This document shows, one piece after another, positions 33,984-43,130 of a stretch of 53,244 nt of DNA (its first letter is position 1; the number at the start of each line of letters is the position of its first letter). Made by a program: the position numbers and the translations under genes. Location of the stretch: assembly GCA_009782285.1 (NCBI GenBank), contig WRJK01000004.1, positions 1 through 53,244 on the forward strand, read 5' to 3'. The DNA is from Clostridiales bacterium (GTDB taxonomy: Bacteria > Bacillota > Clostridia > Peptostreptococcales > Anaerovoracaceae). The notes beneath the pieces were generated by a model. It was given only the letters and a program-made list of their open reading frames with translations, did not search any database and was not told the origin of the DNA.

Positions 33984-36152
33984 GTGGACGGCAATTCGTT
34001 TGATATGGAACTTGAACGCCAGCGGCTGAGGCAGACGGTATTATTGGCTATGCGCCAACTTGAGCAGGCTAGGCTCGATGGCGAGCGGAGCAGTGCTGAG
34101 ATCGCTGCTTTGCAGGAGGAAATGCGGGACAACGCCTCTCACTCCGTGTCAAACCTCTGGGACAGCCAAAACTTCGAGGATATGGTGGCGCTGAGCCAGT
34201 ACACTTTTCAAATAGAGCAGAAAGCCTCGGCTTGCGAGTCGGTGGAGAGAAGGGCTGCGATGCTGGAAAAGCTGATTGATTCGCCTTATTTTGCCCGGAT
34301 CGACTTCAAGTTCGACGATGAAGAACTGCACGAAAAAATATATATCGGTCGGTCTTCCCTGTGGGATGATGAACTGGATGAAATATTCGTGTACGATTGG
34401 AGGGCTCCTATAGCAAGCATGTTTTACCGCTTCGGGGCAGGCCCGGCTTTTTATGACGCACCTGCGGGAAAGGTTACGGGGGAAATCAGCCTGAAAAGGC
34501 AGTACGAAATCAAAGACGGCAAGCTTGATTACTTTTTTGATGCGGACATCCAGATTATAGACGAGTTCCTGAAGAAACTGCTGTCCCAAAACACTTCTCC
34601 AAAGATGAAAACTATCGTAGAAACGATACAAAAGGAGCAGGACATCGTCATAAGGGATATGGAAAACGAGCTTATGATGGTGCAGGGTGTAGCCGGGAGC
34701 GGGAAATCCTCCATCGCCCTGCACAGGGCGGCGTACCTGATGTACCAAGGGCTGTTGCCTGGCTTGGCACCGGGCAACATAATAATCATTTCGCCAAACA
34801 CCCTGTTTGCGGAGTACATATCCGGCGTACTGCCCGAACTCGGTGAGGAAAACGTCGTTTCTAAGGTGTTTGAAGAAATTCTCGCCGGCATCGTGCAAAC
34901 CAAGCGCATCCAGACCAGAAACCAGTTTCTGGAATTAATGTGCACAAACCTCCGGTACAAATTCATCATGAAGAGTAGCATCGAATTCAAGGCTTCACCG
35001 CAGTTTGTGGAGATACTCGACCGTTTCGTTCAAGATTTGCCTCGAAGGTGGATCGATTTTGACGACGTTTACTATGGCAGCCAGCTGGTCTTTAGCAAAG
35101 AGCACTTGAATAACAAAATGCTTGCCGGAAGGAAAAACACACCGCTCGGGCTCAGGCTAAATTTGCTTGAAGACTATATCCTTGAATCGGTAAAGGTGTT
35201 TCACAGGCATCATGCAGACAAGCAGGAGTATTCGCGAATAAAAAAGGACATAAAGAAGTTCACGGAATTAGACACATTGTCCCTTTACATAGAGCTGTTT
35301 GGCGACGAGGAGTATTTCCGAAGCCTAGCTGTCGGCCTTGCCCTTCCTGACTGCCTCAACAGTGTTTTGCAGTTTACTTGTGAGAACCTAGCCTCTGGCG
35401 CCATCTACTACGACGACGCTGCCGCTCTCGCTTATTTGAGGCTGAAACTGAAAGCTGACGACGAATACAAAAACATCAGGCAGGTCGTCATCGACGAGGC
35501 TCAAGACTACTACCCCCTCCACTACGAAATATTCCGCATGTTGTTCCCTGGTGCCAAATACACGGTTTTGGGGGATGTCAGCCAGACTTTGGAAAAGCCG
35601 GCCGACTTGTCGCTGTACGGGCAGATAGGCGCAATTTTGAGCAAAAAGAAGAAAACCCTTGTCACAATGAGCAAAAGCTACCGCTGCACCAATGAAATCT
35701 TGGCTTTCAGCTCAAAGTTCATCCCTGCGGGGGTAGAAATTGAGAGCTTCAGCCGAAAAGGATCCGTTCCTGAAATCCACGTTGCAGAAAACCAGCAAGG
35801 CCTCTGCACCATGATCGCCCAAGAAGCAGAGTCGTGCCTGAAACAGGGCTACCAATCAATAGGGCTGATCTGCAAAACTGAAAAAAACGCGACTGCACTG
35901 TTCAAGTCCCTGAAAGGCCATCTCGGTGTCCGGCTGGTAAAAAACGAGGGCCATGCAAACCTGCGGGGCGTTTTCGTCATTCCCGTGTATTTGTCAAAAG
36001 GCCTTGAATTTGACGCGGTATTGATATGCGACGCAGACAGTGCAAACTACAGCAGCGAAGACGACAAGAAATTCCTTTACGTCGCTTGCACCAGGGCGCT
36101 CCACAGGCTCAACCTGTTCTGCGCAGGAGAAGCCAGTCCGCTGGTTATATAG
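33984..36152 (+). CDS. helD: HelD-like superfamily 1 helicase (RNA polymerase recycling)
   Basis: A 722-residue UvrD/Rep-like ATPase of the HelD family, which removes stalled or inactive RNA polymerase from DNA. The N-terminal coiled-coil arm (ELERQRLRQTVLLAMRQLEQ, AEIAALQEEMRD) is the part that enters the polymerase secondary channel. Walker A GVAGSGKSSIALHRAAYLMY lies near residue 235. Motifs II and III are VVIDEAQDYYPLHYE and VLGDVSQTLE. Motif IV-VI elements are MSKSYRCTNEI, IPVYLSKGLEFDAV and YVACTRALHRL. GTG 33984 is the start because GGAGG at 33972-33976 is 7 bp upstream. Confidence 0.9.
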   Translation: MDGNSFDMELERQRLRQTVLLAMRQLEQARLDGERSSAEIAALQEEMRDNASHSVSNLWDSQNFEDMVALSQYTFQIEQKASACESVERRAAMLEKLIDSPYFARIDFKFDDEELHEKIYIGRSSLWDDELDEIFVYDWRAPIASMFYRFGAGPAFYDAPAGKVTGEISLKRQYEIKDGKLDYFFDADIQIIDEFLKKLLSQNTSPKMKTIVETIQKEQDIVIRDMENELMMVQGVAGSGKSSIALHRAAYLMYQGLLPGLAPGNIIIISPNTLFAEYISGVLPELGEENVVSKVFEEILAGIVQTKRIQTRNQFLELMCTNLRYKFIMKSSIEFKASPQFVEILDRFVQDLPRRWIDFDDVYYGSQLVFSKEHLNNKMLAGRKNTPLGLRLNLLEDYILESVKVFHRHHADKQEYSRIKKDIKKFTELDTLSLYIELFGDEEYFRSLAVGLALPDCLNSVLQFTCENLASGAIYYDDAAALAYLRLKLKADDEYKNIRQVVIDEAQDYYPLHYEIFRMLFPGAKYTVLGDVSQTLEKPADLSLYGQIGAILSKKKKTLVTMSKSYRCTNEILAFSSKFIPAGVEIESFSRKGSVPEIHVAENQQGLCTMIAQEAESCLKQGYQSIGLICKTEKNATALFKSLKGHLGVRLVKNEGHANLRGVFVIPVYLSKGLEFDAVLICDADSANYSSEDDKKFLYVACTRALHRLNLFCAGEASPLVI

Positions 36153-36204
36153 AAACAAAAAGGGGGGCGGCTCCTGCGCCTAATGCGAGTTAGCCGTCCT
36201 CCCT
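36153..36204 (-). terminator. Terminator of lysS
   Basis: The stem AGGGGGGCGGCT (36161-36172) pairs, with one bulge, to AGCCGTCCTCCCT (36192-36204). On the minus strand it is followed by CTTTTTGTTT, so it ends the greA-lysS transcript. It also lies directly after the helD stop and may stop that transcript too. Confidence 0.8.
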
Positions 36205-36222
36205 GTCGTAAACAACAATCCT

Positions 36223-37752
36223 TTATAGAGGCTTCATGGTCGGGAACAAGATTATGTCCCTTATCGACGCAGCATCTGTTATCAGCATTATGACCCTGTC
36301 GATGCCAATACCCAGCCCGCCTGTGGGGGGCAACCCTACTTCAAGGGCATTGACATAGTCTTCGTCCATGGGGTGCGCCTCGTCGTCCCCTGCTTCAAGC
36401 TGGGCCTGCTGCTCTTTGAACCTCTGGTACTGGTCAATCGGGTCGTTCAGCTCAGAAAAGGCGTTGGCTATTTCCCAGCGGTTAATGTACGCCTCAAACC
36501 TTCTCGTGATTCTCGGGTCTATCGGATCCCTCTTGGCAAGCGGCGACACTTCCACGGGGTGGCCTATTATGAATATCGGGCCGTCAAGGTAGTCTTCGCA
36601 GTGCTCCTCAAACAGTTCCGCAATAACATGGCCTCGAGTCATTTTTTTTGCCTCGCTTCTCGGGATGCCGCATTTAATGGCTGCCTTCCGTGCTTCCTCG
36701 TCTGTCTGTATCTCGTCGAAGTCCACTCCGACCCATTTCTTCACCGCGTCCTGCATGGTCATTTTTTCCCATGGAGGAGTCAGGTCGAAGGTCTTGCCTT
36801 GGTATTCTACAACCATGCTGCCTGTAGCGGCAAGGGCAGCTTTTGAGACTACGTTTTCTGTGATGTCAATCATGTCTTCCATGTTGCCATAGGCTTGGTA
36901 TACTTCCATAGAGGTGAACTCAGGGTTGTGGTTCCTGTCCATCCCTTCGTTCCTGAACATCTTGCCCATTTCGTACACCCTGTCCAGCCCGCCAACTATC
37001 AGCCGTTTGAGATAGAGCTCGTTTGATATGCGGAGCTTCATTTCGATGTCGAGGGTGTTGTGGTGGGTTGAAAAAGGTCTCGCGTTGGCACCGCCTGCTA
37101 TCGTCGTAAGTATGGGTGTGTCGACCTCAAGGAAACCTCGGTCCTCTTCGAGGAACCTTCTGATTTCCTTAATTATTTTTGCGCGCATGAGGAACGTGTC
37201 TTTCACTTCGGGGTTCATGACAAGGTCTATGTACCTCTGCCTGTAACGGATGTCCATGTCCTTCAGCCCTTGGAATTTGTTTGGAAGCACCCAGAGGGAT
37301 TTGGAAAGCAGCTTCAGCTCATGCACTTTGATTGATATCTCGCCGTGCTTCGTCCTGAACACTTCGCCAACGATGCCCACTATGTCACCGATGTCGTAGG
37401 TTACGAATACAGCGTATTCTTCAGGAGTAATCGCATCCTGCCTGACGTAGCATTGTATCCTTCCAAGTTTGTCTTGAATGTCGATGAAGGACGCTTTCCC
37501 CATGTGCCGGTTTGCCATGATCCTTCCTGCACAGGATACGGTTTTGCCTTCCATTTCTTCGAAATTGCCCTTGATGTCCATGCTGTGCGCGGTTACGTCC
37601 CACGTTTCCACAAGGAACGGGTTGCGCCCGGCTTCCTGAAGCGCCTTGAGTTTGTCTCTCCTGATCTGCCGCTGTTCGTTTATCTTCTCTTCAGACAGTT
37701 CTTCGAATGATTCGGTTTCAGGGCTGACATCCCTTTTTTCTTCAGTGCTCAT
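36223..37752 (-). CDS. lysS: Lysyl-tRNA synthetase, class II
   Basis: A class IIb synthetase of 509 residues. After an acidic N-terminal extension, the OB-fold anticodon domain includes VSCAGRIMANRHMGKASFID. Class II motif 1 is IRRFLEEDRGFLEVDTPIL, motif 2 is VYEMGKMFRNEGMDRNHNPE and motif 3 is PPTGGLGIGIDRVIML. The end, RDIILFPTMKPL, is typical. It lies 9 bp after greA, the usual greA-lysS arrangement in Firmicutes. Confidence 0.97.
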   Translation of the reverse strand: MSTEEKRDVSPETESFEELSEEKINEQRQIRRDKLKALQEAGRNPFLVETWDVTAHSMDIKGNFEEMEGKTVSCAGRIMANRHMGKASFIDIQDKLGRIQCYVRQDAITPEEYAVFVTYDIGDIVGIVGEVFRTKHGEISIKVHELKLLSKSLWVLPNKFQGLKDMDIRYRQRYIDLVMNPEVKDTFLMRAKIIKEIRRFLEEDRGFLEVDTPILTTIAGGANARPFSTHHNTLDIEMKLRISNELYLKRLIVGGLDRVYEMGKMFRNEGMDRNHNPEFTSMEVYQAYGNMEDMIDITENVVSKAALAATGSMVVEYQGKTFDLTPPWEKMTMQDAVKKWVGVDFDEIQTDEEARKAAIKCGIPRSEAKKMTRGHVIAELFEEHCEDYLDGPIFIIGHPVEVSPLAKRDPIDPRITRRFEAYINRWEIANAFSELNDPIDQYQRFKEQQAQLEAGDDEAHPMDEDYVNALEVGLPPTGGLGIGIDRVIMLITDAASIRDIILFPTMKPL

Positions 37753-37761
37753 CGTTTCTCC

Positions 37762-38235
37762 TTACTTGTAGATATCTACAATTACAAATTTGAAAACTCC
37801 GTCAGGCACCTGGATTTCAATCTGGTCGTTCTTTTTCCTGCCGAGAAGCGCGGCGCCCAAAGATGACTCGTTTGATATTTTGCCTTCAAACGGGTCGGCT
37901 TCTGTCGAGCCTACGATTGTGTATTCTGTCTCTTCTCCAGTGGTTTCTTCCTTTACCAATACCTTAAGCCCAACGCTGACGCGGTCGTTGGAAATTTCGT
38001 TCTCGTTGATTATTTTGGCTTTCCGTATCATGTTTTCCAATCGATTGATGCGGTCTTCCAGCTCTGCCTGCTCGTTTTTTGCAGAATCGTACTCGGAATT
38101 TTCCGATATGTCGCCGTATGAAATCGCTTCCTTTATCCTCTCTGCAACTTCTTTCCTCCTTACTGTAACGAGGCTGTCAAGTTCTGCAACGACTCTGTCG
38201 TACCCCTCTTGAGTTAGCAGTATTTCGTCTGACAT
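37762..38235 (-). CDS. greA: Transcription elongation factor GreA
   Basis: Rescues backtracked RNA polymerase by stimulating transcript cleavage. It has 157 residues, the usual length. The N-terminal coiled coil carries the catalytic acidic tip GDISENSEYDSAKNEQAELE. The C-terminal FKBP-like domain includes YTIVGSTEADPFEGKISNES and PLGxALLGR-like SLGAALLGRKKND. GGAG precedes ATG 38235. It leads an operon with lysS from a consensus promoter. Confidence 0.97.
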   Translation of the reverse strand: MSDEILLTQEGYDRVVAELDSLVTVRRKEVAERIKEAISYGDISENSEYDSAKNEQAELEDRINRLENMIRKAKIINENEISNDRVSVGLKVLVKEETTGEETEYTIVGSTEADPFEGKISNESSLGAALLGRKKNDQIEIQVPDGVFKFVIVDIYK

Positions 38236-38278
38236 TGTTGGTTATCTCCTTTGCTGTGTCATATGGTAATATCGTAAT

Positions 38279-38307
38279 ATTATAAGGCCATACGCTCATT
38301 TTGTCAA
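38279..38307 (-). promoter_or_regulatory. Consensus promoter of greA-lysS
   Basis: Perfect TTGACA (38302-38307) and perfect TATAAT (38279-38284) with a 17-bp spacer on the minus strand. The -35 hexamer contains the TGA stop codon of the racemase gene. Confidence 0.9.
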
Positions 38308-39401
38308 TCGTAGGCCATCACAATTTTGACGTTTGCCGAGCTTGTGGCGTAAATGAGCGAGGCGTAGCAGACGTCGAATTCCAAAATGTCACCCAGTTTA
38401 ATATCTTTGTCCGCTTTTTCGATATCCAGTATGGTATGGTCGCTTGACGCGCCAAGCACTTCTATCCCTTTGTCACGAGGATAGATTTTATCTGGGAAAG
38501 CGTAATCCAGCTTGCCAACCCCGAGCAGCGCTTTTCTCCTGATTCCCTTGTCCTCGTACACTGGCCTGTTGCCAAAAGCGTCAAACATAATCTCGCCCAC
38601 AGGATGGCTTGGCTTGTCCCTTACTTCTATGACCTGAGCTTTCAGCGTGAAAACATCAGTGTGCAGATAGCTCATGTCATAGCCCCACAGCTCTTGAAGA
38701 TCCCTGCCAAGTATGATCCCTTCCCCGACTCTCAGCTGGTTTATCCTCGCCGGCATGTCGCTGTCCACGATGCGGATGAGCGATGTGGTCGCGCCTCCGC
38801 TTATGTATTCCAGTTCCCTGCCAATTTTAGCCTCTATCATTTCAGCACAGGAAATTAGCTCCTCCATCTTTTCCACAGTAGCTGAAACTGAGCCGTAACA
38901 GCCGAGATTCGTCCCTATTCCTGACAGCTTCAACCCCTTCAGTTCATTTTCGCACAAAAGCGCCGCTTCAAGCAGCTCGCTTTTCTCCCAAAATCCTTCC
39001 CGCAGGTCGCCTAGATCCACCATCAGTATGACTTCATGTACCTTGCCTTGTTTTTCTGCCTCCCCGTTAAGAGCCCGAAGGACTTCTATCTCGCTGTTCA
39101 AGCTGATGTCAGCAAGCCTCACGGCTTCAGCGGCTTCGGACGGCATGGGGACTCTGATCAGCATCAGGGGCAAGCCGAACTTTGCGTTTTTTACCGCTTC
39201 AAGCTGTTCCAGCCTTGATGACGCTATGAATTTGCACCCGGACGATGCAAAAACCTCTGCGCATTCAAGCAGGCCGTTGAAGCCTTTTATTACGCCGGCC
39301 ACCTCCACGCCCTGCTTGCTGCACCGCGCCAGTATTTCCTTTACGTTCGATTCCAGTTTTTTCAAGTTGATTTCCAGTTGCGGGTACGCATTTTTGCCCA
39401 T
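38304..39401 (-). CDS. PLP-dependent alanine/ornithine racemase family enzyme
   Basis: A 365-residue fold-type III PLP enzyme resembling the alanine/ornithine racemase (Orr/YhfX) group. The PLP lysine is in VAGVIKGFNGLLECAEVF (near residue 39). YPQLEINLKKLESNVKEILA at the start and SLNSEIEVLRALN follow the family pattern. TNLGCYGS and ISGGATTSLIRI are the phosphate-binding and substrate loops. The C-terminal beta domain (HPVGEIMFDAFGNRPVYEDK) lacks the tyrosine region of classical alanine racemase, so the substrate is unclear; ornithine is one option. GGAGG precedes ATG 39401, 13 bp after the acyl-CoA synthetase. Confidence 0.82.
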   Translation of the reverse strand: MGKNAYPQLEINLKKLESNVKEILARCSKQGVEVAGVIKGFNGLLECAEVFASSGCKFIASSRLEQLEAVKNAKFGLPLMLIRVPMPSEAAEAVRLADISLNSEIEVLRALNGEAEKQGKVHEVILMVDLGDLREGFWEKSELLEAALLCENELKGLKLSGIGTNLGCYGSVSATVEKMEELISCAEMIEAKIGRELEYISGGATTSLIRIVDSDMPARINQLRVGEGIILGRDLQELWGYDMSYLHTDVFTLKAQVIEVRDKPSHPVGEIMFDAFGNRPVYEDKGIRRKALLGVGKLDYAFPDKIYPRDKGIEVLGASSDHTILDIEKADKDIKLGDILEFDVCYASLIYATSSANVKIVMAYD

Positions 39402-39414
39402 GCTTCTTTCCTCC

Positions 39415-41223
39415 TTACTCCTTGTTGGATTCCAAATATCTTTTTATTTTTTTTGACGTGTTCTTTTCGAACTCCTCTTTTCGTATCTTTATTTTTTTGA
39501 TGCGCTTGAAGAAAGGCTGTTCTTTGTTGATCATGTCTATTTCTTCCCACAGCAGTTTTTCAAGGCTTTCGCCGGAGTAGCCCTGTCCCAGTTTTTCAGC
39601 CACTGCCTCTGAGTCAGGCAGGATGGCAGCTATGATCACGGTGTCTTCTCCATATTCAGAGTCCTTGCCCCATACCATGCATTCTGCAACGTAAGGTATT
39701 AGATTCAGATGGTATTCCAGCTCTTCTGGGTATACATTTTTTCCATTTTTGGTAATTATTACGTTTTTCTTCCTCCCTGTTATGTATAGGTAGCCTCTTT
39801 CGTCAAGCCAGCCAAGATCCCCTGTATAGTACCATCCGCCTTTCAAGGCTTCCTCTGTCGCCTCTGGGTTGTCGTAGTACCCTAGCATTATGTTGTCGCC
39901 TGCGAGGCAGATTTCGCCTATTCCCGTTTCGGGATCCGGATGCTCTATCCTTATGCTTGTCCCCGGAAGTGCCCTCCCTGCCGATTCGTTGACCGGTGCC
40001 GTTTCAGGGTTAAGCGCCCCTATGGGTGCGCTTTCTGTGAGGCCGTATCCCTGCAAAGCCAACACTCCGAAATCCCGCAGGCCTTGCAGCACTTCCGGGT
40101 TTATCGCTGCGCCGCCGCATATTAGCACCCTCATCCTGCCGCCAAAAACCGCTTTGATGTCCTTAAGGAAGAGCGGCCCTATGTCGATGCCGATTTTCTT
40201 AGTCCTCTTGTTGATGTCGATCATCTTTTTGAGCGTTGCCTCTTTCCCCTTCTTGCGGGCGTTCTGCCAAATCTTGCTGTAAAGGTTTTCAAACAGTACC
40301 GGCACCCCCAAGAATATCGTCGGCCTGATCTCTTGGAGGTTTTTTGCGATGTATTTGAGCCCTTCGCAGTAAGCGATAGATGCGCCTGCATAGAGAGGGA
40401 CAAGGAAACCTGCTGTGCATTCGTAGGTGTGGTGTACCGGAAGGACGGAAAAAAACACGTCGCTTTCGCTTATCCTGATAATGGTCGGTGCCAGCATCAC
40501 TTCCTCTGCAAGGTTTTTGTGGGACAGCATGACTCCCTTTGAAAAGCCAGTTGTTCCGGAGGTGAACAGTATGACGCTCATTTCCTCCCTGTCTATCTGG
40601 GCGTCGGTAAACTTGCAGTTGCCGCCAGCAACCAGGTTCTTTCCCGCTTCAACGAGTTCGCGCAGCGACAAAATGCCATCCTTGCTTTTCTCCGTTTCCA
40701 TGTTGACGAGTATTTCCAGCTTTGTTTCCCCACCACCGTGGATGTCTTTGAAGACGCTTTCGAACTTGCTCCCGAATATAACGCAGCTGCACCCCGACGA
40801 AACGATTAGCTGCTTCAGCTCGACTGCCGGCAGCTCTTTGTCGAGGGGCACGACGACCCCGGTCCCGCAAACAGCGGCAAGGTACGAAATCGCCCATTCA
40901 TAGGAATTCTCGCCGATTACTGCAATCTTTTTGCCCTTCATCCCCCCCTCAATCAAGGAAGTTCCAAGACCGTTGACGTCATCAAAGGCTTCCTTGTATG
41001 ATATGCTTGCATAAGGGGATCCCCTGCCCTTTTTTGTCCAAAATGCGGGCCGCTCTCCAAACTTGTCGACGCTTGTTTCAAACATGTGCTTGATGTCGAG
41101 CACTGGCTTCACATCCCTGTACCTGACTAACGGGTCGCTGCTCTCTTTGATCCTTTTGATTTTCTCAAGAATCGCTTCCATGTCTTTGGCCCTGCGCGCC
41201 TGATACTCTTCTTTGCTTAACAT
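39415..41223 (-). CDS. Long-chain acyl-CoA synthetase-like AMP-forming ligase (copy 1)
   Basis: An ANL-superfamily adenylate-forming enzyme, 602 residues, closest to long-chain fatty acid:CoA ligases. The AMP P-loop is LFTSGTTGFSKGVMLSHKNL, followed by the A5 motif GYGLTESAPIGALNPE, and A7 YYTGDLGWLDERGYLYITGR. The catalytic lysine region is KNGKNVYPEELE, and the C-terminal lysine is in NTSKKIKRYL. It is a diverged paralogue of the next gene upstream, 22 bp away. The racemase lies 13 bp downstream, so all three are likely one transcript. The natural acid is unknown. Confidence 0.9.
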   Translation of the reverse strand: MLSKEEYQARRAKDMEAILEKIKRIKESSDPLVRYRDVKPVLDIKHMFETSVDKFGERPAFWTKKGRGSPYASISYKEAFDDVNGLGTSLIEGGMKGKKIAVIGENSYEWAISYLAAVCGTGVVVPLDKELPAVELKQLIVSSGCSCVIFGSKFESVFKDIHGGGETKLEILVNMETEKSKDGILSLRELVEAGKNLVAGGNCKFTDAQIDREEMSVILFTSGTTGFSKGVMLSHKNLAEEVMLAPTIIRISESDVFFSVLPVHHTYECTAGFLVPLYAGASIAYCEGLKYIAKNLQEIRPTIFLGVPVLFENLYSKIWQNARKKGKEATLKKMIDINKRTKKIGIDIGPLFLKDIKAVFGGRMRVLICGGAAINPEVLQGLRDFGVLALQGYGLTESAPIGALNPETAPVNESAGRALPGTSIRIEHPDPETGIGEICLAGDNIMLGYYDNPEATEEALKGGWYYTGDLGWLDERGYLYITGRKKNVIITKNGKNVYPEELEYHLNLIPYVAECMVWGKDSEYGEDTVIIAAILPDSEAVAEKLGQGYSGESLEKLLWEEIDMINKEQPFFKRIKKIKIRKEEFEKNTSKKIKRYLESNKE

Positions 41224-41245
41224 TGGTCACCCTCCATCGCAACTG

Positions 41246-42949
41246 CTAGTTGTAGTTTTCTGCTGAATATCGTTTGATTTTCTTCGTGGTTGTTTTTGAA
41301 AACTCGGTTTTCCTTATTTCGAACCTTCTAACCCTTTTGTAGGCTGGCATGAACTCATTCGCGCAGTCTATTTCCGCCTTGACGATCTCTTTGATTTCTT
41401 CTTCGGTCAATTCGCCTTTTTCTGCCGCCAAGCTATCGTAGTCTGGGTATATGCCGGCTTTGATGATGGTGTCGCCGCTTTTCTCGTCTTCCACCCCGTA
41501 AGCCATAGCCTCTAGGATGTACGGCCTCTGCGTCAAATAGTACTCCAGCTCTTCCGGGAAAATGTTTTTGCCGTTTTTTGTGATTATTACGTTTTTCTTC
41601 CTTCCTGATATGTGCAACATGCCATCCTTGTCGATGTACCCGTAGTCCCCGGTGCTTAGCCACCCGTCCTTGAGTACTTTTGCGGTTTCTGCAGGGTCAT
41701 CGTAATAGCCCATCATTACCGACTGGCTCTTGCACACCAGCTCTCCAATGCCTGCTTCGTCGGGGTTCTCAATCCTTGCTTCTGTTCCTGAAATGATAAA
41801 GCCTGCTGCGGAAGCCTTGCTGTACCTGTCAGTGTTCGTGGCGATGATTGGCGAACATTCTGTCATCCCGTAGCCCTGCATCATGGTAATCCCCATGGCC
41901 TCAAAGTCTTCGATCACCTTTGGGTTAATCGCGGCGCCTCCCGCAACGAACAGCTCCATTCGCCCTCCGGTAAAAGCATGGATGTCCTTGAACAATTTCT
42001 TGACAATGCCGGGGCAGTTGTTGTACAGCTTGAACATCCTCGATATGGCTATCGCTTTCCTCATTTTGCCGGCTTTGCCCGCAGCCTCTGCCTGCTTCCA
42101 TATCTTTTTGTGCATCGACTCGTACACCAGCGGCACGCTGAGCATAACAGTAGCTTTCACTTCAGCCATGTTTTTGGCAATGTGCTTAAGCCCTTCGCAA
42201 ATGGCAATTGCCATCCCTTGGTACAGCCCCGTGAAGACGTCGCACGTCATTTCGTACGAGTGGTGCATGGGCAAAACGGAAAGGCCGACTCCGTCTTCCC
42301 TTATTTTTACGTATTTCGACATGTGAAACACATTTGACGCAAGGTTCCTGTGGGAAAGCATGACGCCTTTCGCAAGCCCCATCGTTCCAGACGTGAACAG
42401 CAGCGAACACAGGGCTTCCCTGTCGATTTCTGCGCTAGTGAACCTGTCGTCGCCTTCTGTCATGAGATCCCTGCCTTTTTTTATCAAACCGGGGAGATCC
42501 GTCATGACTATTGTTTCCTTAATGTGGTCGATGCCCGCCGCCGCATCTTTTACGGCGCTCGCCATTTTTTTCGAGTAGACGACTGCCGCCGCTTTTGCCC
42601 GCTCCAGCAGGTTGTTTATCTCTCCTGGATGGAGTTCCTTGTCCAACGGAACAATTACCCCTGTTCCGTTTGCCACTGCGCAGTACGTAACCACCCATTC
42701 GTAGCTGTTCTCACCGATGAGGGCTATTTTCTTGCCCTTGAAGCCCATGTCGACAAGAGCCGTGCCAAGCGAGTCTATATCCTCTTTGAATTTTTCATAA
42801 GTTATCGGCCGGTACTTGCCGCCCGGAGCGTCTTTCACGTAAAATGCCGGTTTCGACGCAAACAGCGAAGCGCTGCTGTTGATCAGCTCCCTCAAGTCCG
42901 CTATCGGGCGCACTGGGTACAAGCAGTCTTTGAATTTTTTCTTGTTCAT
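41246..42949 (-). CDS. Long-chain acyl-CoA synthetase-like AMP-forming ligase (copy 2)
   Basis: A 567-residue paralogue of copy 1, the first gene of the operon. P-loop LFTSGTMGLAKGVMLSHRNL has methionine where copy 1 and most relatives have threonine. A5 is GYGMTECSPIIATNTDRYSK, A7 is LSTGDYGYIDKDGMLHISGR, and the hinge and lysine region is KNGKNIFPEELEY with KTTTKKIKRY near the end. About 40% of positions look shared with copy 1 by eye. The changed P-loop residue touches the ATP phosphate, so activity deserves a test. A promoter lies about 40 bp upstream. Confidence 0.9.
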   Translation of the reverse strand: MNKKKFKDCLYPVRPIADLRELINSSASLFASKPAFYVKDAPGGKYRPITYEKFKEDIDSLGTALVDMGFKGKKIALIGENSYEWVVTYCAVANGTGVIVPLDKELHPGEINNLLERAKAAAVVYSKKMASAVKDAAAGIDHIKETIVMTDLPGLIKKGRDLMTEGDDRFTSAEIDREALCSLLFTSGTMGLAKGVMLSHRNLASNVFHMSKYVKIREDGVGLSVLPMHHSYEMTCDVFTGLYQGMAIAICEGLKHIAKNMAEVKATVMLSVPLVYESMHKKIWKQAEAAGKAGKMRKAIAISRMFKLYNNCPGIVKKLFKDIHAFTGGRMELFVAGGAAINPKVIEDFEAMGITMMQGYGMTECSPIIATNTDRYSKASAAGFIISGTEARIENPDEAGIGELVCKSQSVMMGYYDDPAETAKVLKDGWLSTGDYGYIDKDGMLHISGRKKNVIITKNGKNIFPEELEYYLTQRPYILEAMAYGVEDEKSGDTIIKAGIYPDYDSLAAEKGELTEEEIKEIVKAEIDCANEFMPAYKRVRRFEIRKTEFSKTTTKKIKRYSAENYN

Positions 42950-42986
42950 AATCTCTCACACCTTTTTAGAATCAGGGTTAAAGATT

Positions 42987-43015
42987 ATTGTATCATTTTT
43001 GTCTTTGCAAGGCAA
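42987..43015 (-). promoter_or_regulatory. Promoter of the acyl-CoA synthetase operon
   Basis: TTGCCT (43010-43015) and TACAAT (42987-42992) with a 17-bp spacer on the minus strand. Confidence 0.6.
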
Positions 43016-43121
43016 CGCTGATTTTACAGAAAGCCTAATCTTTTCGCTTTCAATTTGCAAAAATGACCATCGGCAATTCTTGCAAACCGCTTGACACTGG
43101 AGTTATTCTGTGATACGTTAG

Positions 43122-43130
43122 TGGTATAAT
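43122..43130 (+). promoter_or_regulatory. Extended -10 promoter toward the surface protein
   Basis: TGGTATAAT, an extended -10 element. TTGACA at 43091-43096 lies 28 bp before the -10 hexamer, too far to pair with it, and the correctly spaced -35 is poor. If used, the leader of the surface protein would be about 480 nt. Confidence 0.45.

Noticed and set aside
33797-34132. Minus-strand frame through the heptad array, giving a QLPTTNS-rich product
   Set aside because: It is only the translation of the repeat and the antisense of helD; no credible start or family.
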